Below, one piece after another: positions 9,892 to 20,362 of a stretch of DNA of 64,000 nucleotides (positions are counted from its first letter, which is position 1; each line of letters starts with the position of its first letter). Position numbers and translations under genes: made by a program. This DNA is from Glebionis coronaria (lineage: Eukaryota; Streptophyta; Magnoliopsida; Asterales; Asteraceae). The notes under the pieces were generated by a model. That model was given only the letters and a program-made list of their open reading frames with translations, ran no database searches and was not told the origin of the DNA. The stretch spans positions 79,752,196-79,816,195 of the forward strand of contig CM046878.1 of the NCBI GenBank assembly GCA_025667525.1, in the 5' to 3' direction.

Positions 9892-12800
9892 ATGCGCACT
9901 CGATCGAAGGATTATTGCAATTCTAGTGAAGCTTCGAATCGACGCAATCGTAATCGAAGGAATCGACGACGTAGACGAGAATTAGAAACCGACGTTCCTA
10001 ATATCGTTGTTGAAGAAACCGTAGAGGAGATGGCCGACAATCGTTCTATGATGGAATTGCTCCAAGCGCCCACCGAGGGTTATGGAGACGCGATCGTAAT
10101 TCCCGCTATCGAGGCGGAGAATTTTGAGATCAAAAGCGGAATGCTTTCGTTGATCCAAGCTACGAAGTTTCGAGGTCGTAAAGCCGATAATCCTCACGAC
10201 CATATTCGAAATTTTGATCGTCTTTTAGCCACGAGCAAGTTTAAGAGCGTCGACACCGATGTCGTCAAGCTTATGCTTTTTCCGTACTCGCTCGATGGTG
10301 CCGCCAAGGATTGGTACGAGAAAGAGCCACCTAATTCCATAACTACGTGGAAGGATCTCGTTTCCAAGTTCGTTAATTATTTTTTCCCACCGTCTAAGAC
10401 AACGTTTTTCAAGAATGAAATTACGAAATTTGAGCAAAAATCGAATGAATCTTTTAGAGACGCGTGGGATCGTTTTAAGGAATTGCTTAGGCAATGTCCT
10501 CACCATGGTTTTTCCGAGTTGCACCAAATCGATACGTTTTACGACGGTCTTAATTTTCACGAACAAGACTCGTTGAATTCCGCCGCCGGTGGCAACTTTT
10601 TGTGTAAGACTCCGAGAGAAGCTTTGATAATTATCAAGAACCGATCCAAGGTTTACCAACTCCGCAATGCACCGAGTGTTGCCAATGTCGCCAATGTTAG
10701 TAGTTCTAATCGCGACATTGAGAGAGTTGATGCGAAAGTCGACAAGTTGACGAATGTGTTCACGTCTTATCTCATTGAGATGCAAAAGAAAGACGCTCCC
10801 GCTACGGTGAAAGCGGTTGAGGTTTCGTGTACGTTTTGTGGTGGACCTCATAATTATTACGAGTGTGCGGCTACGGATGGCCAAACGTCGAATGTGAGTG
10901 CGTTAAACAACAATTTTTCTAATCAAAATAACGCCGGTCCATCACAACAAGGCAATTATAACCAAGGCAACAATTTTCAAAATCGAAACAATTTTCAAGG
11001 AAATAATCAACAAGGAAATTTTTCGAATCAAAATCAAGGAGGTTATAATCAAGGTCGTAATATAACTTGGCAAAATCGAGATAACAATCAAGGAAATAAT
11101 TTTTCAAGTGGGAATCAAAACAATTTTCAAAGAAGTAATCAAAACCAAGGGAACTTTAATTCTAATCAAAATAGTTCGTCAAACGATTTTCAAAGTTACA
11201 TGAAAACGAATGAGGCTAATATGAGACGATTAGAGGGAGAAATTGGTACTTTGAAAAATGACTTTTCTAATACTTTAAAATTGCAAAACACGAAGATTGA
11301 GCAAGGGCAAATTGATATTAAAAAGATGTTTTCGGCCATAATGAACAAAGCCTCGGGTTCGTCATCGAGTTCGTTACCTAGTGACACCGTTGCTAATCTG
11401 AAAGAACAATGTAAAGCCGCCTCGTCTCGTGAGAAAGGTCGTGTGATTACCCCTAACCTTGAAGGATTCCGTGTTGTTTATCCCTCTCAACCCTCGACTT
11501 CTAAGACGTCTTCTTGTTCTAAAGTCGATGGGGTGAACGTGGCGACCAAGGAAAAGAGTGCACACCCTCGTGTACTTCAAATTCCATCCACGGTTCAAAA
11601 AGAGAGCTTTGTCGACCTTACCAAAGTAACCCTTGAAGAAACTTGTGCTTCAATCCTTCTTAAAAAACCCAAAAGGCGTATGCCAAGAAAGGAAAAGGAT
11701 CCGGGCCAATTTCTACTACCTTGTGATTTTTCCGAGATTGAGGGATGTTTAGCCCTTGCCGATTTAGGTGCTAGCATCAATCTTATGCCTCATTCTCTAT
11801 GGAAATTGATGAGATTGCCTTCACTTACCCCCACAAACATGACAATCGAGCTAGCAAATTGTACGCCTTTAATACCAATTGGAATAGCCGAGGATGTCTA
11901 TGTTAGGATTGGAAAGTTTGTTTTTCCCGCGGATTTCGTTATATCCGATTACGAGTGTGACCCTAAATGTCCCATTATTTTAGGCCGACCATTCTTATCA
12001 ACGGCTCGAACCGTAATCGACGTTCACGAGGGGAGACTTACTATGAGATATGGGGATGAGAAAATAGACTTTTTCGCTAGAAAATCCCAAGGGTTTAATG
12101 AGAATGAAAAAACCGAGGTTTCAAAACCTAATGATTCAAATCCTAATGATTTCAAAATGTTCACTTTAGCGGAAAGAATGAAGCTTGATGCATGTTTTGA
12201 AAGAATTAAGAAAAACGGTTTTAAAGATGATGATTTTAATGATAAAGAATACGTGTACCTAATTCAAAAGGGTATGTGTAAATACATGGATGAAAACTCA
12301 CTTTGGGATGTTTTTAGCGAAACAAGTGAAACACCAATTCCGAAGGGTGACGTTAATGCCATCACGACAATGACCAAAATGGGTTCGTCTTCACCACCTT
12401 CGAAGGACCATGACTTTGAGGCTTCAACTTCTAACTCTATCGAAGTGCCTCCTTTGCCTAGCCCAACACCCGTTGAGGCTAAAGGGTTTATCGACATCGA
12501 TCCGCTCGTCTTAGAAAAGTCACCTAAGCATAGCCCTAGTGCTTGTAAGACCATGGTTGTGAGTGCTCACATCGACTCTTTCTTTGACGATGACGATGGC
12601 GATTTTGCCGAGATTGATCACGTACTTCGACATCCACATGCAATTTTTGATTCTCCTAAGAAGAAACATGTGAAGTACGATGATTATGAGTTTGATCCCG
12701 AGATTGAGGAAATCATTGAACGAGAGCTAGCTCTTATGCCTTCACTTCCACCTACGAGTGAGGTCGACCTTTCCAAAATCGAGGATGAACTCAATGAGTT

Positions 12801-13698
12801 AGAACGTCTTATTTTCGATGACGAACCAACTCATGTGACCACTAAGAATCCCATTCTCGAGGAGTTACCTTATAAACACTCCTCATTTGAGAATGACGTT
12901 TACCACATTCGTGAGGATCTAACTTATCAACGGTCCCCACAAAAGAATGATGGTTTCGTGCTTGATCGTGATCTTTTCGAGAGAGTTTCTAAGATACTCA
13001 AGGAGGGGAATGACAAACCTTGGTTTGACAAGCCTATCTTTGATGAAGAAATCGATGAGATCGACGTTCATGAGGATGACGAGTATGTTGACCCCGAGGG
13101 GGCGGTGTTCTTTATCGACAAACGTTTTGAGAACTTATATAATCCGCCACCCCCTCCCGCCAATGACTTAAATGTGAGAATTTTTAGCGCGACTAATTTT
13201 GAATTTGACACGCCAAATATTTTCGACATTATCAAATCGGGTTTTCATAAAGAGTTTTTAAACGATGAAAAAGGAAAAGATTTTAAAAATGTTTTAAAAG
13301 AGTTTTCTACATGTTTAACTCCGTCATCACATCGTTTTATGATTGCTACCACCTCGTCTACTCCCTTTGACGACGGTTGGTGTGGTCTTAGTATGGGGGA
13401 AGCCCCGAATGTTCCCTCACACTTTACCACCGAGGACGAGATTTACGATCCCGGAATTGCTTGTAAAGGGAAATCTCGGTCTTCCACCGATGCAATAAAT
13501 GGAAATCTTATCTATTTGCTTGGTGTGAGTCTACCTCGAGTAGCTCATAAGTTTGCCTTACCCATTGCCCCACCTTTCTACTTCTTATCTCTTTTCTTCT
13601 ACCCCATTGGGGTTTGTGTTGAAGTAGCGTTGTTTCGTCTTTCATCCGAAAACGAGGACGCTATCTTTGACCCCGGTATTCGTGTATCGGGTTTTTAA
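9892..13698 (+). CDS. Gag-protease polyprotein with long unknown C-terminus (1268 aa)
   Basis: This is a single uninterrupted frame. The ATG chosen gives MRTRSKDY, matching the MRTRS start of the other Athila gag in this window. Residues 1-60 are arginine-rich. Residues about 115-265 hold the retrotransposon Gag core (DGAAKDWYEK, FRDAWDRFKELLRQCP, DTFYDGLN, LNSAAGG). A CCHC-like knuckle CTFCGGPHNYYEC starts at residue 313. Residues about 335-440 are Asn/Gln-rich and of low complexity. An aspartic protease follows, with catalytic ADLGASINLMP (Asp near residue 624) and the flap-to-end segment IILGRPFLSTARTVID. Family members normally continue into RT, but here an acidic, poorly recognisable region of about 450 residues follows. 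It ends with a hydrophobic stretch at about 1221-1248 (FALPIAPPFYFLSLFF), a possible membrane segment. The intact frame suggests recent activity. Confidence 0.93.
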   Translation: MRTRSKDYCNSSEASNRRNRNRRNRRRRRELETDVPNIVVEETVEEMADNRSMMELLQAPTEGYGDAIVIPAIEAENFEIKSGMLSLIQATKFRGRKADNPHDHIRNFDRLLATSKFKSVDTDVVKLMLFPYSLDGAAKDWYEKEPPNSITTWKDLVSKFVNYFFPPSKTTFFKNEITKFEQKSNESFRDAWDRFKELLRQCPHHGFSELHQIDTFYDGLNFHEQDSLNSAAGGNFLCKTPREALIIIKNRSKVYQLRNAPSVANVANVSSSNRDIERVDAKVDKLTNVFTSYLIEMQKKDAPATVKAVEVSCTFCGGPHNYYECAATDGQTSNVSALNNNFSNQNNAGPSQQGNYNQGNNFQNRNNFQGNNQQGNFSNQNQGGYNQGRNITWQNRDNNQGNNFSSGNQNNFQRSNQNQGNFNSNQNSSSNDFQSYMKTNEANMRRLEGEIGTLKNDFSNTLKLQNTKIEQGQIDIKKMFSAIMNKASGSSSSSLPSDTVANLKEQCKAASSREKGRVITPNLEGFRVVYPSQPSTSKTSSCSKVDGVNVATKEKSAHPRVLQIPSTVQKESFVDLTKVTLEETCASILLKKPKRRMPRKEKDPGQFLLPCDFSEIEGCLALADLGASINLMPHSLWKLMRLPSLTPTNMTIELANCTPLIPIGIAEDVYVRIGKFVFPADFVISDYECDPKCPIILGRPFLSTARTVIDVHEGRLTMRYGDEKIDFFARKSQGFNENEKTEVSKPNDSNPNDFKMFTLAERMKLDACFERIKKNGFKDDDFNDKEYVYLIQKGMCKYMDENSLWDVFSETSETPIPKGDVNAITTMTKMGSSSPPSKDHDFEASTSNSIEVPPLPSPTPVEAKGFIDIDPLVLEKSPKHSPSACKTMVVSAHIDSFFDDDDGDFAEIDHVLRHPHAIFDSPKKKHVKYDDYEFDPEIEEIIERELALMPSLPPTSEVDLSKIEDELNELERLIFDDEPTHVTTKNPILEELPYKHSSFENDVYHIREDLTYQRSPQKNDGFVLDRDLFERVSKILKEGNDKPWFDKPIFDEEIDEIDVHEDDEYVDPEGAVFFIDKRFENLYNPPPPPANDLNVRIFSATNFEFDTPNIFDIIKSGFHKEFLNDEKGKDFKNVLKEFSTCLTPSSHRFMIATTSSTPFDDGWCGLSMGEAPNVPSHFTTEDEIYDPGIACKGKSRSSTDAINGNLIYLLGVSLPRVAHKFALPIAPPFYFLSLFFYPIGVCVEVALFRLSSENEDAIFDPGIRVSGF

Positions 13699-15566
13699 AG
13701 TACTCCATGTACTTTTGGGCCTTGTTTATCATGTAAGCCCCACCAAAAATGACCATACCAAGATTATCCCTAAATGATCACATTTATGGGGATTCGAGTC
13801 GAGCTTTTGACTCGGTTATCAAAAACAAGGTGCCTCGTGGGGGATTCTCATGCTTATCCTTGTAAATATTATCGCTTTCTTAGTTAATGTAACGAGGGGA
13901 CTTGTGCTCTTCCTACCTTTGTTTCGTGGTTGTTTGTGATTGTGATTCATTAGGTTCATCGTCATCATTGAAGCCTCTCGTGTTCGTTTTAAGGATCACT
14001 CGAGCTTCGATCGTTGCCTTTGGAGATTCCGATATCCGATGATATCCTTTTATGTTCTAACGTTTATCTTATTAGCATAATTCATAAACGGCTTTTAGGT
14101 TATTCGTTTTACCCTTTCCATGCTCGAGATTAAGCATTCGACTTCGTCTCTAGTATGGGGGTGTTTACACCCCTAGACTCGAAACATTGAGGACAATGTT
14201 TAGTTTTAGTATGGGGGTGAGTAGATACTTCACCTTGCTTACGTCACCACGCTATCCAATATTCATCTTTTTGTTATCGTTTTGTTGAAAATAAGGCTAA
14301 AAATGGCCAAATTTTAAAATTTTTCTAGTTTTTCATAAGTGTTTAAGACACGAATGTAGGTTTTCCGATGGTGAGAACGAGAGTAATTTTTGACTCGACC
14401 GTGTGTGTTGAGCACTTAGCTTCGATTCCTTAACTTTTTAGGCTAAGACTCTTAAATGAGGACGAGAAATGATAGAGTTATTTATAAGTCTCGTAATCGT
14501 CACAATCTTATGTGTAGTAATTATTAGCTTATTCTCCCAACGCTTTTGCATAATAAATTGTTAATAAATATTGATTTGGCGGTTTAGTCACTATTGTTGG
14601 GTTTCTAATTTGTTTTGGTAGCTTCCATGTAATTAAATTGGGAAAACATTAAGGTATCGCCAGCGTCACGGTTTTGAAGTATTGGCACCCGAATAATCGA
14701 AAGCTTCACCTAATAATAAGATTTCAAGTGCTCACCTAAATTAAGCAAAAATTTGAAGCTCACAAGGCCGAAAAATCTATGCCCAAATTGAAAGTGAATC
14801 AAGCCTTAATCTTCGAAGCTTTAAAGATCCAAAATTCGCTTTAGCGTGAGGATATACGTCTTTGGCTAATAAAACCACCGATGAGGCGGATAATAAAAGG
14901 CAAGGCAAGACCGAAGTCATAATAAAAGCTCCATGGCGGAGTTGAATAAAAGATGGAGGTAAACCAAAGATAATAAGGCCCTTCCGTTAGGGGGCGTATA
15001 AAAGTCTTGGTAATAAGTCTCATGTTCAAAACCGTTATAAAACCGTGTTTATCGATCCTTCTTGTTGACTTAATTTTTTGACATCGTTGTCTATTGGGAT
15101 GAATTATTGATTTAATGATTTTGGTTACACCGTTAAGTCTCTATTTTTAGACTTAATCTCTATTCACGCATAAGTCGATGATGTATCCTCGTGATCATTA
15201 AGACATAATAAAATATAAGAGATACCAAGTAGGAATAAGGGAGTTTAGGTTCGTAATTAACACTCATGAGATGTGTTCGTGTTGCTAACTTATAATAACA
15301 ATGATCTCGTTACACGCTTAGCATGGAATTGGGTGAAAATCGAGGACGACGAAATTATTTCTAACGAAGCATTCACGTGTTCTTGTTCTATGATCCCAAA
15401 AGTCACGTTCTCGTGATGAAAACAATACATTATGTCTAAAGCACGTGTAGTAGTTTATTTAAATTTATGTCTTGAATAAATGTCATCATAAAATGAATTT
15501 TGGAAGTACTACGATACTTAATTCTAGCATTGCGTGGGGACACGGCAATGGTTTAGTATGGGGGAG
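13699..15566 (+). other. 3' noncoding region with repeated polypurine motifs and PPT
   Basis: No coding region is visible in 1.87 kb. Athila-style purine motifs appear three times: TAGTATGGGGGTG at about 14151-14163, TTAGTATGGGGGTGA at 14206-14220, and the functional tract TATGGGGGAG at 15557-15566 just before the 3' LTR. The surrounding phrase GACAATGTTTAG (near 14192) is shared in sense with the minus-strand Athila near 44790. The short minus-strand frame at 14841-15029 is not supported. Confidence 0.8.
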
Positions 15567-18500
15567 TGATGAGACTGTATTTATACATAGTCTCATCGTC
15601 CAAATTGGGCTTAAAACGCTTAAAATATCGTCAAAATACCCATATATGTGCCTATGTTTGTTCATTGTGTATTTTAGGTATGGATATCGTGAATTCACCA
15701 AAAGATCAAAGGAATCAAGCAAAAACGAACACGGGAAACGAAGCCGCACAAAGAACCGGGCCCGAATCATGATTTTCCTATCAAGTCCTTGAAGAATTGA
15801 AGATTGGCAAGATTGGTCCCTCAACTATTGAAGACTTGTCACAAATGACCCTCCACTATTCATTTGTACAAGTTACATCCTTAAAGTTTGAAGACTATTC
15901 ATGATAAGCCCTTGAAGATAACTTAAATTGCAAAAATGGTCCTTATGCAAAGTTTGGAAACACTATGTGCCATATTTGACAAGTGGTACAAAGTTTTTAC
16001 AAAGGAAAGTGAGATTTTTGCTATTTATTACAAACTGAAGATGTGAAGAAACTTGGGGGGGCTAAATCGTCCAGACACCCATTCTACCCTCCACCACTCT
16101 CACTACGCCACGTCACCCTCCTTAAAGCCTCCTCCAATCAGAACTTACCCACCCGCCACCTCACTTATCCACTCACAAAACCTGAGTTTAAATAAAACAC
16201 ACATTTGAAAAAATGTTTTTTATTTATTTTCCCTCTAAACACTTTTATTAAACCCAAATAAGATTAAATCAACTCATTAAACCCAGTAACCCAGGTATAA
16301 ACCCTAATTTGGCTTTTCCTTATTAACCAAAATTAGAGGTCCAAATTATGCAGAATGTTGATTTACACCACATAAACCAAAACCCACCCATAAAACTCTT
16401 CAACCCGTGACCCAAGTGGGGCCCCCGTCCTCCCCTACTTCACCAAAATAGGAAAAATGGGCATCTTTTGACTAAATCAACGATTCTCTTGTACTCCTTG
16501 GTCCCCAAGGAGTAAATGAACGATTCAAGATCATTCATCCAGCTGGCACATCACATGGAGCACCATGACCAAGATTCTAAAATTTTGAACTCAAGGGCAT
16601 AAATGGATATTCACAGATTAGGGTTTAGTACTTGTAATATTTAATTCAATGTTCTAGTAATTTCCAATTTGTAGTATATAAAGGGTGCTTGTACCTTTTA
16701 TTTAGTTGTTCCAGTTTTATTGTATTTTTCTTAATATTAATGAAAATGAATTTTTGAAATTTATGCAATAATTCTGAGTTCCCTTTAAAGTTCTTTAGTT
16801 TAATCATTCACTTTTTTTATGCACATTTAGTTTAAAGGAATTTGATCAAAGTCGTTTTTTTTTCAAAGGTTTGTTTTCTAAAAAAAAAAGTCTTTCAAAA
16901 CCTGAAATTTACATGTTAATGAAGTGATAGTGGATTTTCCATGCTAAAAATCAGTTGGTGATAAGATTTTGTAGGATTGTGGTTGGTTTCAAAAAGGTTC
17001 GTTTTAAAGTTTTTTTCATAAAAATCATATTTTCTTTATTATACTCACTGTTTGAATAAGCTACCCCCACAAGCTTGACAAGCTTGTGGAAGTAGCTTAA
17101 ACAAGCTGCTTGTTTGTTCTCTGTTTTGTGGTGCTTGTGCAGGTGCAAAACAAGACCTTTCCATCCTTCTCATTTTTTTCAATATTGAAGATATTTTGGG
17201 GTGTATTTGGGACTGCTGTGGTCCCCACACCTGTTCTCTACTTCAGCAACCTTTCAATCCACCTCATGAGCTTAACAGCATAAGAAAGATGGCATCAGCT
17301 TCAAGGTATCCCGGCTTGAACCCTTTTTTATGACTTTTGTGTTTTTTTTGAGTGGATTTACATGTTCATGTGCTTGAGAGGTTTGTATGCTAGTTTATTG
17401 ATTGATTAATGCTATTTTGTGTTTATTATGCATGTTAGTTTAGTAATAGTTTAATCTTGATAGGATTAGAGCTCAATTGCTTTGATAAGTAGTGATTTCT
17501 GATAATTAGGGAGTGTTTGGAAACTGGTTTTAGTTAGTGATAAGTGACTATAATAGTGGTCAAATTAGTCTAGGCTGATTTCTCTTGCTAGATTAAGTTT
17601 TTATAAGCTGTTAGTATTAAGATTAGACAGGATTTAAAGAAAAGTGCATGCTCATTTATTGGTTTAATAGCCTAAAATTAGATAGTTGCAATTTTCTGCT
17701 TGTTTTAGCTCAATTTAGACCACCAATTTGCTTGAGCTATTAGGGTTTAGCATAATCTAGGATTATAGATAGCTTTTACTTGATTTGTTTGACTTGTATG
17801 CAAGATATGAGCTCTTGAAAATCGTTTTTGAGCACCTAGAATAGTCTACTGCCCCCCCCCCCCCCCCCCCCCACAGCCCCTAGTTATCTCAGCAACTACC
17901 TTTTGCTTGTGGTTTGATTTTTATTGCTTGTGCCTGTGTGTTTTTGTGTTTCTATTGACTCCCCACACTTCCATGAGTGTGGGGTGCCTTTGTTTCCAAA
18001 AGAATCCAAGTAACAAACATTCTATCAAGCAAAATCTTCACAGACCCGTTTTTTTACATTAACAGTGGGAACTAGTTCCCACTGTCTTTGTTGTTAGTTC
18101 CCCCTGCTGTGCTACTGGACAAAATCAGCAAAGGTCACTATCACAGATCTTAGATTTTTGTCCTTAGTGCCCTAAATTGGGATTTAGACCTTCATTCTTT
18201 TTTCTATATTTTTCTTTTTTTAATTCTTGATTTTTCAGTATAGTTAATTTTGGAGTTACTGTTCATTTGATATTTTCTAGATTAATTGGCTATTTAAATT
18301 AACTTTTTAAATACTGTTTTTGTCATTTAGTGTAAAAAAGTCATATTTTTCTGTTTTAAAATTTTTTATAGATTAAGAATATTAATTTAAGATTTTTAGT
18401 TTAAAAATTAGTTACTGTTCACTTTTTAATTATTTTTTATAATTAATTTAAGTTAATTAGGGTTTAATTATTAAATAGTTTTGTCTTTTAGTGCAAATTT

Positions 18501-19162
18501 TTACTTTTTTCAAACTTTTTCAGTTTTCTACTGTTCATTAGGGTAATTTAGGATTTTTAAAATTGTTAAATTAATTTTGGCATTATTTTATTATTTTTTA
18601 GGATTATTTTAATTTAGAAATAGTTTTTAGTGATTAAAAAATAGAAAAATAGTTTTTAAAATTTAAGAAAAATAGTTTTTAGTCATTAAATAATATAAGT
18701 TAGTTATTAGTTCAATAAATTAATATTTTGGGCATTTTGTTAATTATATTTAATTTTTGGGCTTTAATTAGCATTAAAAATTGAATATTTAATTAATAAA
18801 AGGTTTTAAAATATATTTGTTGGATTTTTATTCTTATTTATATTATTTAAGACTTAGATTAATCATTTAATTAATTTTTAGGTTGTAATTTTAATTTCGT
18901 CACGTTTTACGTATTTACGTTCGCGTTTTACGTAGTTTAATCGTAGTGTAACTCGTCTTTACTTTTTTCTCTTCTCAACCAAAAACGTCACTAATCCAAA
19001 CATTGTTATTTCATATATTGGCACATAATCCACACACCTCCTTCGAGAACGAACTTGGAATTTATTCGTCTTCACGGTTTTCCTAAATCGTGTCGATTAA
19101 TACTTGCCGCATTTTTACTCGTCTTTCCTAAGACTTGTATATACACAAAACTACAACTATCA
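15567..19162 (+). repeat. 3' LTR of the Athila-type element (3596 bp)
   Basis: This is a direct copy of 5443-9035, starting TGATGAGACT and ending ACAACTATCA. It keeps every landmark: the terminal inverted repeat, a TATA region near 16675, the poly-C run (21 C at 17852-17872 against 20 in the 5' LTR) and the AT-rich second half. By-eye differences are scattered single substitutions and homopolymer length changes, under 1 percent in total. Confidence 0.95.
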
Positions 19163-19308
19163 GTACCTTTGCCAATGATATTACCACGTCGATTGCTTGC
19201 AAATGTAACGTTACCTCCATCATATGCTTTGTAGTGCGAGAACAAACTTCAATTACCCGTCATGTGTTTAGAACATCCACTATCCTTAATGTAGGATATT
19301 GTAAATCT
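19163..19308 (-). pseudogene. Copia fragment A continued: protease active site
   Basis: Minus-strand translation reads SYIKDSGCSKHMTGN, then a stop codon, then SLFSHYKAYDGG and VTFASNRRGNIIGKG. DSG in DSGCSKHMTG is the copia aspartic protease catalytic triplet. The frame joins the fragment at 5442 once the Athila-type element and one GTACC copy are removed. Upstream gag sequence is absent because the fragment stops at the LTR beginning at 19309. Confidence 0.88.
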
Positions 19309-19610
19309 TGCTTATATTCTAGACAGAGAAAGAGATAGATAGATGGTGAGAACACACACACTTAGAGAGAGAAAGTTGTGTAAAACACACTTTACTAAGT
19401 GAAAAAAACAATGTGAACCACACCCTCTCCAACTAAGGAGAGGGTTTCTATACCAAGCCCATGAGATGGGCTTGGGCAGTTGGGCCGGCCATACATGACA
19501 TGGACCGGGCTTTTCCTTGTTTAATGTAAAGTAACTAGACTACGAGCTACTACTTAATATATTGTCGGAGTGGCCGAATCTTCCTAAATACGTAAAATGT
19601 ATTTTCAACA
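19309..19610 (-). repeat. 3' LTR of a minus-strand copia element (C)
   Basis: Read on the minus strand it begins TGTTGAAAATAC directly after the polypurine tract AGGGGGAGAT (19611-19620) and probably ends ATATAAGCA at 19309, giving TG...CA ends and about 302 bp. It holds TATAGAAA (about 19445-19452), followed at once by a CCCTCTCC/GGAGAGGG hairpin (19423-19444), then CTTTCTCTCTCT and a microsatellite-like ATCT run. Its left end abuts copia fragment A, so C probably inserted there. A matching 5' LTR is not identified in the window. Confidence 0.65.
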
Positions 19611-19687
19611 ATCTCCCCCTAAGGGAGGTCACTCCAAACAAGGGTGTTACCCGAGTTACAATAATAAAATAAACCTAGCATACTATG
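19611..19687 (-). other. Polypurine tract and 3' UTR end of copia C
   Basis: The minus strand reads AGGGGGAGAT immediately before the LTR start TGTTGAAAAT, the usual copia arrangement. The rest is 3' untranslated sequence. It resumes at 52679 after removal of the copia 2 insertion and one CTATG copy. Confidence 0.7.
19683..19687 (+). repeat. Target site duplication CTATG (left copy)
   Basis: CTATG at 19683-19687 and 52674-52678 flanks the TGTTAGCC...GATTAACA LTR ends. This shows that the two 363-bp LTRs, 33 kb apart, belong to one insertion that later received two more elements. Confidence 0.95.
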
Positions 19688-20050
19688 TGTTAGCCCTATA
19701 TTTTATATAGTCGAACAAGAAGGTAATAGGTCATCTTAGTCGTTAATGGTCTTGTATTGTAATAGGTTAGTCGGGTCAACCGGGCTTGGACTATAAGCTA
19801 ATATTATATAAGTTAGGGGCGTAAGCCCAAGCAAAGCCAAGCCCGACCCATGAACAAGTCCACCAAAGCCAATGTGGCGTGGCATATAAATACCCTCTTC
19901 CATGTGTGGAAGAGGGTGTTGGTTACATTCACTTTCTCTCTCTAAGCAATGTTTAACCTTCCATAATCTCTCTACTTTCTCTCTACCTTCATCTATTTCT
20001 CTCTCTAAATATCATCTTAATATTATGTTATGGATTAAGTGGGATTAACA
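19688..20050 (+). repeat. 5' LTR of copia 2 (363 bp)
   Basis: It begins TGTTAGCCCTATATTT and ends AGTGGGATTAACA. TATAAATA is at 19885-19892, followed directly by the hairpin CCCTCTTCCA-TGTG-TGGAAGAGGG (19893-19916), then GTGTTGGTTACA and CT-rich leader tracts. Confidence 0.95.
19885..19916 (+). promoter_or_regulatory. TATA box followed by a perfect 10-bp hairpin
   Basis: TATAAATA (19885-19892) abuts a perfect 10-bp stem with a TGTG loop. The hairpin fills the space where the transcription start is expected. It is unchanged in the 3' LTR (52506-52537) although other LTR positions have diverged. Confidence 0.7.
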
Positions 20051-20052
20051 TT

Positions 20053-20066
20053 TGGTATCAAGAGCC
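20053..20066 (+). other. Primer binding site, initiator Met tRNA type
   Basis: TGGTATCAAGAGCC lies two bases after the 5' LTR. It matches the usual copia primer site TGGTATCAGAGCC except for one extra A. Confidence 0.8.
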
Positions 20067-20362
20067 TATAGTGGATAGGTGATTGAAGATCCGTGGTTTG
20101 TGTTCTTATTGATTTTTGTGAGGTATTTGATCCATAATCCTTGATCCAAATTTTTTTTTTGTTTTTTATGGTTTAATCTTGATACAAATCTTCTACATAG
20201 TAGTGTTAGAGATTTGGTATTGTTACTTTGGCTAAAAACACACAAATTTTGGGTATTTGGATCAATTTTTGGCTTAAAATCACGTTTTGGTTAGTTAGAT
20301 CCGAGAAACTTGTTCTTTGTCCGCCATTAAAACGAGTTTCGGAAGAGGGTTTACAAAAAAAC

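Larger units (their letters stand above)
5443..19162 (+). mobile_element. Complete Athila-type Ty3 element lacking RT and integrase
   Basis: This 13,720-bp element has direct LTRs at 5443-9035 and 15567-19162, a perfect 5-bp target duplication GTACC, a primer site matching the 3' end of plant tRNA-Asp, and a polypurine tract. Its only long ORF encodes Gag and an aspartic protease. No reverse transcriptase, RNase H or integrase motif is visible, so it should depend on another element for copying and integration. The tRNA-Asp primer site, TATGGGGG polypurine motifs, very long LTRs and the protease motif ADLGASINLMP place it with the Athila lineage. By eye the LTRs differ at roughly 25-30 of about 3590 positions, so it inserted recently. 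It sits inside the minus-strand copia fragment A. Confidence 0.95.

Noticed and set aside
9982..10884. Minus-strand frames antisense to the Athila-type gag (73 and 219 codons)
   Set aside because: They are shadows of the sense ORF with no recognisable domain or start context.
15486..15824. 112-aa frame across the polypurine tract and 3' LTR start
   Set aside because: It crosses a defined LTR boundary; its 5' LTR counterpart at 5338-5700 runs into copia sequence instead. It is a chance frame over the LTR edge.
19309..19610. Possible host gene first exon (splice-like GTAAAT and AG-rich leader)
   Set aside because: Read on the minus strand the segment has a polypurine tract, TG...CA ends, TATA and CT-rich leader in the order of a copia LTR, which explains it better.
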